Positions 1 to 10,287 of a stretch of 64,000 nucleotides of DNA are shown here, piece after piece; the first letter of the stretch is position 1, and each line of letters starts with the position of its first letter. The position numbers were made by a program, and so were the translations under genes. The DNA is from Nipponacmea schrenckii (lineage: Eukaryota; Mollusca; Gastropoda; Lottiidae): NCBI GenBank assembly GCA_030562195.1, contig CM060199.1, forward strand, positions 11,428,338 to 11,492,337, read 5' to 3'. The notes under the pieces were generated by a model, which ran no database searches, was not told the origin of the DNA, and saw nothing but the letters and a program-made list of their open reading frames with translations.

Positions 1-15
1 GGCTGTCAGTAAGAG

Positions 16-181
16 ATAAAACACGACTACGAGGTTATGCTTGGATTTGTAAAACCGAGAAGGAAGAAAGTTGACCGATTGTGAAACCTGAGGGCGTTAG
101 CCCGAAGGTATTACAAGAGGTCCAAACTTTCTGACTTCGAGGTTTTACAAATCCAAGCATAACCGAGTAGGAGTGTTTTAT
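16..181. repeat. Inverted repeat (hairpin)
   Basis: A perfect 24-bp arm at 33-56 is the reverse complement of 141-164, and an outer 9-bp match (16-24 with 173-181) extends the stem. The loop is about 84 bases. The arms contain the word GTAAAACC, which recurs through the next 800 bases, so this is probably the end of one repeat family. No coding sequence is seen. Confidence 0.75.
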
Positions 182-318
182 CAGACTTATAAACCGTCAA
201 ATATTTTTCATTAGCTCTCAATAAAACATGTTTCGGCAATCTTTTGTTCATGTATACTATGGACATAACGGTTTATGTTTATCTATATCCCATGTTGCTC
301 GTGCGTTCAGATAGCCTA

Positions 319-482
319 ATTTACAAGGTTTTACAAATGGTCATGTGACAAATCCACTCACGAATGTATACGTGAGTTCAATTTCACTTTCATATAAAAA
401 ATTTACAAGGTTTTACAAATGGTCATGTGATAAAACCACTCACAAATATACACGTGAGTTCAATTTCACTTTCATATAAAAT
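319..482. repeat. Tandem repeat, two 82-bp units
   Basis: The unit starts with ATTTACAAGGTTTTACAAAT at 319 and again at 401. The two units are nearly identical and lead directly into a larger tandem duplication. Confidence 0.75.
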
Positions 483-1110
483 ATACGGGGTTTTGATACA
501 GATGTAAAACCGCCTTTTCACAATTGTAAAACCGGTTACGGGGTTTTGATTTGATTGTAAAACCACCATTTAACAATTGTAAAACCGGCTACGGGGTTTT
601 GATTCCATTGTAAAACCTCCTAGTAGCAATAAGGGCTATTTTAAGCTTTTCGGTGAAAGAAATTGAATTCCTAACGTTATTTCTCTCTTTCGAGACAATA
701 ACAGAACTTTGTCTCTCTTGACAATTATAAGCCTAGCAAGAAATGACCGCAATTGTGAATTTACTTCTAAAAATACAAATATACACGTGAGTTCAATTTC
801 ACTTTCATATAAAATATACGGGGTTTTGATACAGATGTAAAACCGCCTTTTCACAATTGTAAAACCGGTTACGGGGTTTTGATTTGATTGTAAAACCACC
901 ATTTAACAATTGTAAAACCGGCTACGGGGTTTTGATTCCATTGTAAAACCTCCTAGTAGCAATAAGGGCTATTTTAAGCTTTTCGGTGAAAGAAATTGAA
1001 TTCCTAACGTTATTTCTCTCTTTCGAGACAATAACAGAACTTTGTCTCTCTTGACAATTATAAGCCTAGCAAGAAATGACCGCAATGGTGAATTTACTTC
1101 TAAAAATACA
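445..1110. repeat. Tandem duplication, two 333-bp units
   Basis: 445-777 and 778-1110 match almost base for base; for example ATATACGGGGTTTTGATACA lies at 481 and 814. Inside each unit a shorter motif (ACGGGGTTTTGAT followed by GTAAAACC) recurs about every 53 bases. The minus-strand reading frames at 636-902 and 969-1175 share their C-terminal half only because of this duplication and are not treated as genes. Confidence 0.85.
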
Positions 1111-1649
1111 TCTATTTTCGGTTGTACGACGTTTGACGCCTTTTGCCGTACAAACAACATTGCGGCGGCGTACATAGCGACTTCAGCCTCGTTCTGGAGT
1201 TAGCCCTCTAGTTCTATTAATACCTCTATGGCACTCAACGACTCCATGACAAACCTAACGATAAAGTCCTTAATTAAAACATTTAGCCTACAGCTTACAT
1301 ACAAATGAAAATGACGAAAAGCGTAATATAAGCATAACTTGTGTTACACCCGTCTTCGTTAAATTTGGTTGGAGAGAGTGGAAGGGGATCTGTAAAGAAT
1401 AAAATTGATTTAGCTGAATGTAATATGATAAGTGGTTTTTATTCACAGGAAGTCAATAATTAAAAGGGTAGATAACTATCAACTTCCTGTTACATCAATG
1501 TATTACTTCCCTTTGCATGAAGGCTTCAGACCACAATATATAAAAATTAATCCCCCATTGATCTAGCAGCTTACAACTTGTAGGGAGTTATGGGCGTTAA
1601 AATGGAAACAATCTTGGTCCAAATAAGTAAATCATAAACGAAATCTTAA

Positions 1650-2579
1650 AGGGGCATAATCTTGATTATTAGGGGTCGTTTTGGGCCTTTGTTACATTTA
1701 AACAGTCCTCAGAATTACTCAAGCTCTAAGAGAATCGCAAAATACCGTGAAATATACCTCAAACAAAAAATTTCACTTTTCACTTTTTTCCGTGCTGTAC
1801 GCGGCTGGTCTCCAGTCAGTCTGAAAATTGTGTGTTCTGTTGACAAAGTCTACAATTGAATATGCGTTGTAGTCTATTTATATAAATGACCGCTATTGCA
1901 CGACGGGAAGGATAACTCTTTGATTATCAAGACGAACCGTTTTCCAATATGGCGGGACGTTCGTAATATCTTAAGACATTATGATTTTTCAAACACGGAT
2001 AATTAGAACACTTTCTGTTTTAGATTTAGAGGGGGTTTATTCGATATTTAACCATGCTTGAATCATTAGATCCCGAGACCGCTTGCGATTAATGGTATAT
2101 TCAAGCATGGTTAAATATCGAATAAACCCCCTCTAAATCTAAAACAGAAAGTCGTTTATCGGAATTGTACCACAAATTGTGATGATTTTGTTCCCGGACT
2201 CTTTTTTATGGATAATTTAGACATGGGCTAATTGGTTTTTCTGATGCTAGGTGCAGTATGACGCACATAACAACAAACTGCACGTGCGCTATCGAATGAA
2301 AAAGACATCATTAACATTAACAAGATTTGCAACTAGTTCGCTGAAATTAATACGCCAAATTGCAAAGACATGATGTCAAATGCTATTAAACCCAAAGTAT
2401 TTCGACCAATCAGAACTCAGAATTTTTGTTATTTGTGGTACAATTATGGATACACATGGATTTGAAGGCTCAAATTTCAAAGGTAAGCTCTGTAGACTAT
2501 TTCTGATTAGCTAAGCAAAAGATTTCATGTGTTTGAGGCTGTCGGATGATTGTCCAAAACAAAACAAGCCTGGGCCCCT
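1650..2579. mobile_element. 930-bp non-autonomous DNA element with TTAA target duplication
   Basis: TTAA stands on both sides (1646-1649 and 2580-2583). The outermost bases form a short inverted repeat, AGGGGC at the left and GCCCCT at the right. The homologous LTR copy near 7190 has a single TTAA with no insert, so it is an empty site that fixes both boundaries to the base. TTAA duplication is the hallmark of piggyBac-type transposition. No transposase is encoded, so this is probably a MITE-like derivative mobilised in trans; the family assignment is inferred from the target site only. Confidence 0.8.
2010..2152. repeat. Perfect 52-bp palindrome with 39-base loop
   Basis: 2010-2061 is the exact reverse complement of 2101-2152. 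It lies in the middle of the TTAA element. One arm and part of the loop recur at 8813-8882 inside the second BEL element. A perfect stem of this length suggests a recent fold-back origin or ongoing conversion between the arms. Confidence 0.95.
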
Positions 2580-2765
2580 TTAAATAGTTCAACTTTTACC
2601 GGAAACAGCATCTTAATACAAGGGGGAATAACCTTCTCGCTTTTAAATACGTTACTACAAAAAGCTGTATAAACATACAATATTAATAAAAGAATAATAC
2701 GGAATGCGGAAACTGCCATTACATTCCGGCCCCTTAAAACTGACAAGGTTTAACAATAGGTGAGA

Positions 2766-3952
2766 TTATGGCAGTAGGAGCACTAGTTTAGAAATTGGTC
2801 TTTGAATGGCATTTGAACTGGTCTTAACGGTTACCATACGTATTTTTCCCAGAGAATCTGGACTAACGTCTATTACTCTGGCCATATTCCACATATATTA
2901 TCGTCCACTGAAACATTGCGTTGGGGTTTTGTCCACTTTTGTCTCTCTTTTAAAAGGACAAGATATTCCTTTTGCCATCGATTCCAAAACATATTTACGA
3001 GATGTTGAACGCGCCTCCATAGCATACATATCTTCTCGTAGAAATTCCCCGGGAGCAGAGCCCATGATGTAGATTTTAGGTTTAGAAAACAATTTGGGGT
3101 AAGTGGATCGAAGTCATCTGGATCGTCAGACACAAAAGTTAATGGTCGGCTATTTATGATTGCTTCCACTTCGCACATTAAGGTTTGCAAAGATTCATCA
3201 CTTAATGTCGCAATATGAAAACTTAAAAGAAGAGAATTCAGCACCTTTCGAATAGTCCGACTCTCTCTTTCCCACACACCTCCTTGATGGCTACCGGTTG
3301 GCGGGTTAAATATCCAGTGAATATTCTTCTGTTGCAATTCCTGATGAATTTGATTTTGATTCCATTTTTGTATTTCTAAGCGCAGCTCTTGCTCCTCTCC
3401 GCAAAAATTCGTTCCATTGTCGCTTCGCATTTCTGAAACAACACCTCGACGGGCAATAAACCTGCGCAAAGCTTGTATGAATGAACTTGTGTCGAGGGAA
3501 TGTGCAATCTCGATATTGACAGCTCTAATTTTGAGGCATGTAAAAACAACGCCATAACGTTTCAGTACTTTTCGTCCCTCCTTTACCGAAAAGTGTCCAA
3601 AATAATCCACTCCGACAGATGAAAACGGGGCTGCAGGTGTAACCCTATCCTTGGGCAGGTCTGCCATTTTCTGTATGGTATCGACCAGAATGACCTAGCC
3701 TGTTGTGAATGTCTCTGACAATAAGCGTTGTCACATGTCCATCTTTAGGAACAATAACGTGATGTTTTACACTTTCTGGAATGTCTTCATGTCGTCCATT
3801 ATCATACACGGGATCCAATCGGTATAACCCCATAGCGTGATCGACAACTGTCAATCATTCCAAATAAGGTAGGACGAAAAACATGGCAAACACGCCCATT
3901 TTATTGTTAACTTCGCAATTTGTCCAGTCTCTCTCGTAGGATACAAGTTAAC

Positions 3953-3995
<43 letters not shown>

Positions 3996-4075
3996 TAAAT
4001 AGAAGAGACTGGTCCAGTCTATCCTCTAATAGTAGCAATGCGATTTGAGACAAATACGTGATAACGTTTATGTTC
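2766..4075 (-). pseudogene. BEL/Pao pol remnant: end of RNase H and integrase
   Basis: Read on the minus strand from 4075, a short RNase H tail (about 4075-4020) is followed by degraded linker sequence, a piece of the integrase N-terminus (3854-3645) and the integrase core (3667-2873). The core shows the D,D,E triad: VGVDYFGHF, RSDNGTNF and GVWERESRTI. The zinc-binding segment between the HSGR stretch and MADLPKDR is largely deleted, with a frame change at the junction. The C-terminal part continues in another frame to a stop at 2766-2768, followed by the purine-rich tract and LTR. A 33-base poly(T) interrupts the linker. Non-functional relic. Confidence 0.85.
3957..3989. repeat. 33-base poly(T) tract with flanking repeat
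   Basis: The T run sits in the linker between RNase H and integrase of the BEL relic. The word TCCAGTCT occurs on both sides (near 3923 and 4013), which could be a target duplication of a small poly(A)-tailed retro-insertion read on the minus strand. The flanking words are short, so chance is possible. Confidence 0.5.
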
Positions 4076-4076
4076 T

Positions 4077-4399
4077 TAAAGGAATAATAAGCTTTATGTT
4101 TATAATACAATTTTCCGGTAACAAGACATGTTATAATTACGTCCAAACTATAAAATGGTATATATTCACCGTCAAAATTAAATATTACGCGATTTTCGGC
4201 TGAAATTGTCGTTTAATGGAGGCCGCCATTGATGGCTTTAAAGGAATAATAAGCTTTATGTTAATAATACAATTTTCCGGTAAAAAGACATGTTATAATT
4301 ACGTCCAAACTATAAAATGATATATATTCACCGTCAAAATTAAATATTACGCGATTTTCGGCTGAAATTGTCGTTTTATGGAGGACGCCATTGATGGCT
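4077..4399. repeat. Tandem duplication of the element's left end, two units of about 160 bp
   Basis: The stretch beginning TAAAGGAATAATAAGC at 4077 and running to GATGGCTTT repeats from about 4239, with few differences. Each copy carries the terminal AGGAATAATAAGCTTT, so the element has two left ends in a row. Confidence 0.85.
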
Positions 4400-5423
4400 T
4401 TAAGATCGTGAATAAGCGAGATTATGACGTCACGTCGTAGATAGAAAGGTAAACAAACATGGCTGCTGACATTCAGTCCGATCAATTTGAGCCAGAACGC
4501 AATCAATCTTGACAATCAGGACTAACAATAGCATGCCGCCATAATCTGCATTACAAGGACTGGGTATTCCGGAAACAAATTTAGTATAGAAGATATCTAA
4601 ACCGGACGGTACAGGTTGTAAACAAAAGAGACAACGAAGTAGGCCTTGTTGAAATTTACAATTTCTTTCGGCCTACACGTTTTTAATAAGGAATCATTTT
4701 GAACAGATTACCCGAGTACATACCTCCTCTAAGGATTTTATTTATCAAACCTAAGGTGTACTGTCATTGTCACCTGCCTTGCAAGGTATAGAAAAGTAGT
4801 TTTAGCCGCTGGCGGCCTTGGCTTATTTTGTCTTGCGTCGATGTTTTAACCCCTATTGTTATTGACTCACCTCAGTCTGCATTTCGCATTTCGCGTTTTT
4901 TATCGTTTTCGTAGACGGCAAAAACGTTCACCCTTTGTGAGTAGTTTTCTGTGGACACAAACGGTTGGAAAATCTGTCTTTCAGCCACTTACCACCGAGT
5001 GCAATCCAAGGACCAAAGCGGTTTTGTTTACCGACTTCGAAGCCGGCCGGTAGAAAATGTTTTTCACACACGAATTCATTTGTCGAGAAATAAAACGTAT
5101 CCACTTTCGAACCTGTACCGATGTTGTTGAGCTCTTTTGTTCATTCTTAGTGGGATCTGGTATTTATTAATAGCTTACGTCTTTATTTCTCTACTTATTG
5201 TTAAGGCATACCCGAGCTTGACATTCCGCCATTTTGATATTCTATCTACGACGTGACGTCATGCTGCGTGACTTTCGTAACAAAGATGGCGGCCCCAGGT
5301 ATTGGAATTTATTGATTTTAATTTGAAATATTAGACAAAATAAAATAGAAACAACAAAAAAAACCCTTACAATATTTCCATTTCATTCAAGCCTATCACA
5401 AATTTACAAAGCTTATTATCCCT
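4080..5423. mobile_element. 1344-bp non-autonomous DNA element with TTAA target duplication
   Basis: TTAA lies at 4076-4079 and 5424-5427. The ends form a 16-bp inverted repeat with one mismatch: AGGAATAATAAGCTTT at the left, AAAGCTTATTATCCCT at the right. Subterminal inverted matches include GACGTCACGTCGTAGATAGA (near 4430) against its complement near 5245. It splits the RNase H region of the BEL relic: coding sequence stops at 5428 and resumes at 4075. A 160-bp left-end unit is duplicated in tandem. No transposase is visible. The frame at 4856-5053 matches nothing I recognise. Confidence 0.8.
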
Positions 5424-5427
5424 TTAA

Positions 5428-6857
5428 GAATATATTGAAGTACCGTTGTACTATCTGTCCAGAATACAATTTTATCTGGTGTCGTGTCCAATTCACGTAT
5501 CAGCGTATGACACAGTTTTGCTGATAAAGTGGCAACACTAAGTTCGAGGCGTGGAATAGTCACAGACTTCACTGGAGCAAGTCTGGATTTACCAGCAATA
5601 AAAGAACAACTAATCTCAGCTCTGACACTAACGAGTCTCTGATAGGCTACTGATCAGTATGCGGTTGAACTTGCATCGGAAAACACGTGCAGTTCGCGTT
5701 GAATTATTTTGCCAAATTCCGCCGGTTGTAAGCAACGATTAACGTGAAGGTCTTCTAATAAGCTTAGCTGTTGTCGCCAATTTATCCATTGAGCTTGATG
5801 AGCCTCTGCAACAGGATCATCCCAACCTTGATTGTCACGACAGAAATCACGCAAAATTTGCTTAGCTTGTAATGTAAACGATGCAGCAAATCCAAAAGGA
5901 TCGTAAATAGATGCTACGACCGATAATATTTCCCGCCGGGTTAGCGGTTTATCCTTTAATATGACCCTAAAACCAAAATTGTCGTCCTCGATACACCAGG
6001 TAACACCCAGTGCACGCTCAATAGGCAAATCATCGTATTTCAAATCTAAGTTTTGAACGCCTTTGGCAAGTTTATCCTCGGTTAAACTGTTCAGTACTTT
6101 CCTACTGTTACTGACAAATTTGGTCAAATTAAATCCCCCCTTAGCACATACTTCAGAAAGATCTCTTGCTAGGTCAATTGCTTCAGCTTCCGTAGAACAC
6201 GACTTTAAACAGTCGTCGACATAAATATCACGTTTAATAGTTCTAGAAACCGTATCGGATAAACTAAATGTATCAGCAACCCTTTTTAGGGCATAATTAG
6301 CGCAGCTTGGAGAGGAAATAGCTCCAAATGGATGAGAAGTCATTTCATATTCACAAGGTTCTCCACTGAAGTCACAGTTTTTCCACCACATAAATTTAAG
6401 AAAACTAAGCTGTTCCGTGGGAACTTTAATTTGGTGAAACATGGCTTCAATATCAGCCTTAAAACATACTGGTTTTTCGCGAAAACGAGTCAAGACACCA
6501 AAAAGGGAATTTGTCATATCAGGGCCTTGAAGAAGAAAATCGTTCAATGACTTTCCATCATGTTTCGCACTACAGTCAAACACTACTCGTAATTTTCTTG
6601 GTTTACGAGGGTAGTACACTCCATGATGGGGAATATACCAACCTTTTCCTAACTGTTCTGATGGAGTTTCAACTGCATAACTTTTGTCTATTAAACTATT
6701 CATGAATTCACAATAATCTGAGCAAAGACTAGAATTATTTTCAAGTTTACGTTTGGTTTTTTGTTAGGAACAATAGATTCATTTTTAAAAGGCAAAGGCA
6801 CATAGAATTGACCATCTTTAAATATTGTGTTTGTTTCTAAAATATCTAAAGATAGCT
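5428..6857 (-). pseudogene. BEL/Pao pol remnant: reverse transcriptase and RNase H
   Basis: Read on the minus strand from 6857, a short protease-RT linker (6857-6710, frame-shifted) leads into a long open stretch at 6703-5654 carrying the Pao-type RT. The signature segments are LRVVFDCSAKHDGKSLNDFL, the first catalytic aspartate in FKADIEAMFHQI, and the YVDD box in IYVDDCLKS. RNase H follows with FSDAS. A stop codon interrupts it at about 5654, and matching sequence continues (IPRLELSVATLSAKL, FWTDSTTV) to 5428, where the TTAA element cuts in. Gag and protease are missing. Non-functional. Confidence 0.9.
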
Positions 6858-6900
6858 TGCCAGGCAAGGTAACATACGCCCACTAGCAGCATTGAATTTG
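6850..6900. repeat. Terminal fragment of a pearl-like element
   Basis: GATAGCTTGCCAGGCAAGG followed by TAACATACGCCCACTAGCAG is the same end that opens the elements at 39328 and 56838 and closes the one at 12327. It abuts the first BEL pol sequence, so it marks the breakpoint where gag was lost. Confidence 0.75.
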
Positions 6901-7030
6901 AAAAATAAATAGAGCAATGACTCAAAAACATTCACTAAATGGATATTGAAGTCAAGGGCAAAAACTCAAAAACACCAAGGCCTACGAAGGCCTATCTATT
7001 GCTATGACATGTTGACGTTATCTCCCTTGT

Positions 7031-7332
7031 TTGCACTCAACAAGTCCTTAATTAAAACATTTAGCCTACAGCTTACATACCAAGGAAAATGAAAAGCGTA
7101 ATATAAGCATAACTTACAACTTGTGAGTTATGGGCGTTAAAATGGAAACAATCTTGGTCCAAATAAGTAAATCATAAACAAAATCTTAAATAGTTCAACT
7201 TTTACCGGAAACAGCATCTTAATACAAGGGGAATAACCGTCTCGCTTTAAAATACGATACAGACTACAAAAAGCTATATAAACATACAACATTAATAAAA
7301 GAATAATACGGAATGCGGAAACTGCCATTACA
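7031..7332 (-). repeat. 5' LTR of BEL/Pao (partly deleted)
   Basis: Matches the LTR at 1229-2723 but lacks about 240 internal bp and about 22 bp near its end. Its TTAA at about 7186-7189 is uninterrupted and acts as the empty site for the 1650-2579 insertion. Confidence 0.8.
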
Positions 7333-8224
7333 GTCTTCCTTTTGTACCTTTTACTATGTTTCACCCTGTAGGGAAGGGAGGGTTGATGGATTTTGGATTT
7401 TTTTCTGGGGAAATTCTGCTTAACCTTAGAGTGAAATTTCAATGGAATATTCCTATGCCTTGTCGGATTTTTTTAACAGGGTCTTCGTTTTTTACCTCGC
7501 GGGGTCTTCCTTTTTTAGGTCTTCGTTTTTTACCTCGTGGGGTCTTCCTTTTTTAAGTCTTCGTTTTTTACCTCGTGGGGTCTTCCTTTTTTAGGTCTTA
7601 GGTCTTAGGTCTGTGGTTCTTCGTTTTGTACACACCCACTGTTTAGCAGATTTAAACTTTCAGTTGCCATTTTTTATAGCATGGATGACGTTAGAGCGAC
7701 GCAGTAAAGGGATATAACTCTTGTCAGTTATAAGCAATTTTTTGAACTCGTTTGTTTTAAAGATTTATATATTTGTATCATCATTTGTGCTTGTTTTTTT
7801 TTTTTTCAAGATATATTAAAGTTTCGATTTTCCTAACAGGTCCAAATTATAAATAAAACACTTGCAGCGGAACAACAGATTAAAAAATATTTCGTTTCAT
7901 ATGTAACAAATGACGCCATTTTAGATTTTATCAGAAACCTGTAGTTTCGTTTTACAGGTCTTTTATAAGCAGTTGGGCACGATGCGGCGAGTTGGGCAAT
8001 GCGGCAAAACGAACCCACGGCCTATTATTATATTTAGAAAATGAGAAGAATCATAGGATCATTGTATTTATCAGATGTATTTTTTAGTTTTTTACTCTCT
8101 TCGGAGAGTCTACTATCGTCTTTATATGGTTGTGTTGAGAGATATCAATAAAGCTTAAAACAGTACAAAGTCAAAAGGTCTTAGAAGAAACTTAGAATTT
8201 TAATTTCTGTCAAATTTGATGTGA
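7333..8224. other. Spacer between the two BEL elements
   Basis: Holds a 38-bp tandem repeat (7480-7596), a poly(T) run near 7795 and AT-rich sequence. No reading frame resembles a known protein. Confidence 0.5.
7480..7596. repeat. Tandem repeat, three 38-bp units
   Basis: The unit GGTCTTCGTTTTTTACCTCG, followed by the same-length remainder TGGGGTCTTCCTTTTTTA, starts at about 7480, 7518 and 7556. A degenerate GGTCTTA stutter follows. It is unrelated in sequence to the other 38-bp minisatellite in this window. Confidence 0.85.
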
Positions 8225-8815
8225 TATTTAATACGAAAAGAACTGTTAGTGTCAAGACTGTCTAAATTTGATGAAAAGCCAGAGTCATATTTAGTCTGGA
8301 AAACAACATTTCGGTCAGTTATGGATGAAACTGGTGTCAATGCTTCTGAAGAGTTTGACTTGTTAGTTAAATGGTTAGGACCAGAGTCTGCAAAACATGC
8401 GACAAGTTTGCGATCGTCTAGTGCTGGAAATCCAACTAATGGCCTTGAAAGACTTTGGAATACTCTGGATCAAAGATATGGTGGCGCTGAAATGATTGAA
8501 GAACAAGTTATTGAGTTTCCCCAAATTGACATATATGCCTAAAGATAGAAAGAAATTTTTTGATCTGTCTGATGTTTTGTATGAAATTCAAACTGCTAAA
8601 GAAAACAGAAAGTATTCACAGCTGTTAAGTTACTTTGATAGTTCTACTGGAGTGATCCCCATTGTCAGTAAACTACCGCCTAGCATGCAAAACAAATGGA
8701 GGTAAAAGGCAACTCAGTATAAAAAGCGAAACGAATCACCTTTTCCGCCATTTACATTCTTTGTAGACTTTATCCGAGATCAAGCCTCTATGTTAAACGA
8801 TCCTGCCTTAGAGAT
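8225..8815 (+). pseudogene. BEL/Pao gag remnant (DUF1759-like)
   Basis: The protein reads LSKFDEKPESYLVWKTTF at the start and LERLWNTLDQRYGG later, typical of the DUF1759 part of BEL gag. A frame change near 8530 and a stop after MQNKWR at 8705 break it; related sequence continues to about 8815. The N-terminus is missing or too diverged to see. It then jumps straight to integrase, so it is a relic. Confidence 0.8.
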
Positions 8816-8882
8816 CTAATGATTCAAGCATGGTTAAATATCGAATAAACCCCCTCTAAATCTAAAACAGAAAGTGTTTATC
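8813..8882 (+). repeat. Palindrome arm reused at a deletion junction
   Basis: 8824-8875 is identical over 52 bases to 2101-2152, one arm of the palindrome in the first TTAA element, and 8813-8823 matches its loop edge. It sits exactly between gag and integrase of the second BEL element, where RT should be. Confidence 0.9.
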
Positions 8883-10200
8883 TTCTAAGTATACAGTGCT
8901 GAGAAAATAGCTTTAATGCAAGTTGACAATATTCCCAAAAATAGCTCTATTATTGAACTTAATCCATACATTGATGAAAATAATATTATGCGTGTTGGTG
9001 GAAGGTTAAACAAGTCTAAAGACATTCTGAATAAGAACCCTATTATTCTACAAGGAAAACACTATATATCCATGTTAATTGTGCAACACTATCATGATAA
9101 AGTAAAACATATGGGTCGTCATTTCACAGAAGGTGCTGTAAGATCTGCCGGTTTATGGATTATTGGAGGAAAGCGTCTTATATCTTCGATATTACACAAA
9201 TGCATAACATGTAAGAAACTAAGAGGAAAGGTTCAGTTCCAAAAGATGGCGGATCTACCCAAGGATAGGCTCGAGAGAGCCCCTCCATTTTCCAATGTCG
9301 GTTTAGATGCTTTCGGACCATGGCCTGTAGTTACTCGGAAGACTCGCGGCGGTCAAGCCAACTCTAAAAGATGGGCGATTATGTTCACATGCCTTGTTAC
9401 CAGGGCAATACACATAGAGGTTGTAGATGAAATGTCTTCGTCTGCTTTTATCAATGCTTTGAGAAGATTCATAGCTATTCATGGTAACGTTAAACTGTAC
9501 CGATCTGATCGTGGAACTAATTTCATAGGATCAACAGATAGTTTACGCATTGACTCTATAAATGTTGAAGATGGACCGGTAAAGGATTTTCTGTTTCTGG
9601 ATCAATTTGGCGCTTTAACTCACCACACTCTTCCCACATGGGTGGAGAGTGGGAGCGCATGATAGGTGTAACCCGTAGGATCCTTGATTCAACGTTACTT
9701 CAAATGCGTGGAAAGAATCTGACTCATGATGTTCTGACAACTTTGATGGCAGAGGTTAGCTCCATCGTTAATGCAAGACCTCTCGTACCAGTTTCTAATG
9801 ACTGTGAATCACCATTCGTACTATTGCCAGCAACATTGCTTACTATGAAAACAGAACACTCAGTAAAATCATTCACTATGGAGGACTTTGGTATTAAGGA
9901 TCTTTATAAAAATCAATGGAAGCAAGTGCAATGTTTGGCTAACCAGTTTAACACGTTAAACAAGAATACCTAGCAAATTTACAGAGAAGAAGAAAATGGC
10001 AAGGCAAGGTACTTAATCTGAAAAAGGGTGATGTTATTTTATTGAAGGACAAAACTATCCACAGGAATGAATGGCCACTATGCATTGTTGAAAATCCTAT
10101 AGTTAGTTCTGATGGACATGTAAGAAAGGCTGAAATAAGAATATCTAAGGATCGTAAAGTTTTCACAAGACCAGTAACCGACATTGTATTGTTGTTTTAA
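8883..10200 (+). pseudogene. BEL/Pao integrase
   Basis: The stretch 8916-9662 carries the linker (MRVGGRLNKSKD), the zinc-binding part (HMGRHF then CITCKKL) and the first two acidic residues of the core (VGLDAFGPW and RSDRGTNF). A frame change near 9620 moves the third residue (MGGEWERMIG) into the frame running to 9973. Another break near 9955 puts the C-terminal DNA-binding part (DVILLKDKTIH, VRKAEIRISK) in a third frame, ending at the TAA at 10198-10200. A purine-rich CGGGGAGTG and a putative LTR start follow. With three breaks and no RT it cannot be active alone. Confidence 0.85.
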
Positions 10201-10287
10201 TTTAAATTTATTTGCATTTTGTTACTTCAATTTCTATGTTAAGGATGTATTTTTAATAGTGATATCAGGTAGATATCAGACGGGGAG

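Larger units (their letters stand above)
1229..2723 (-). repeat. 3' LTR of BEL/Pao, interrupted by a TTAA insertion
   Basis: Matches the LTR at 7031-7332 in three blocks: near 1264-1345, 1588-1649 and 2584-2723. Without the 930-bp insertion and its duplicated TTAA it is about 561 bp. The partner LTR lacks roughly 240 bp that lie here at about 1346-1587. It begins TG and ends CA on the minus strand. Confidence 0.8.
1229..7332 (-). mobile_element. Degraded BEL/Pao LTR retrotransposon
   Basis: On the minus strand the order is 5' LTR (about 7332-7031), remnant of pol with RT, RNase H and integrase (6857-2766), then a polypurine-like GGGGCCGG run and the 3' LTR (2723-1229). Both LTRs begin TGTAATGGCAGTTTCCGC when read on the minus strand. 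Gag and protease are missing: only about 170 bases separate the 5' LTR from the first pol sequence, and part of that is a pearl-like fragment. Pol has stop codons, frame changes and an internal deletion, so the element is dead. Two DNA-type elements inserted later at TTAA sites. No target duplication is recognisable at the outer ends. Confidence 0.85.
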
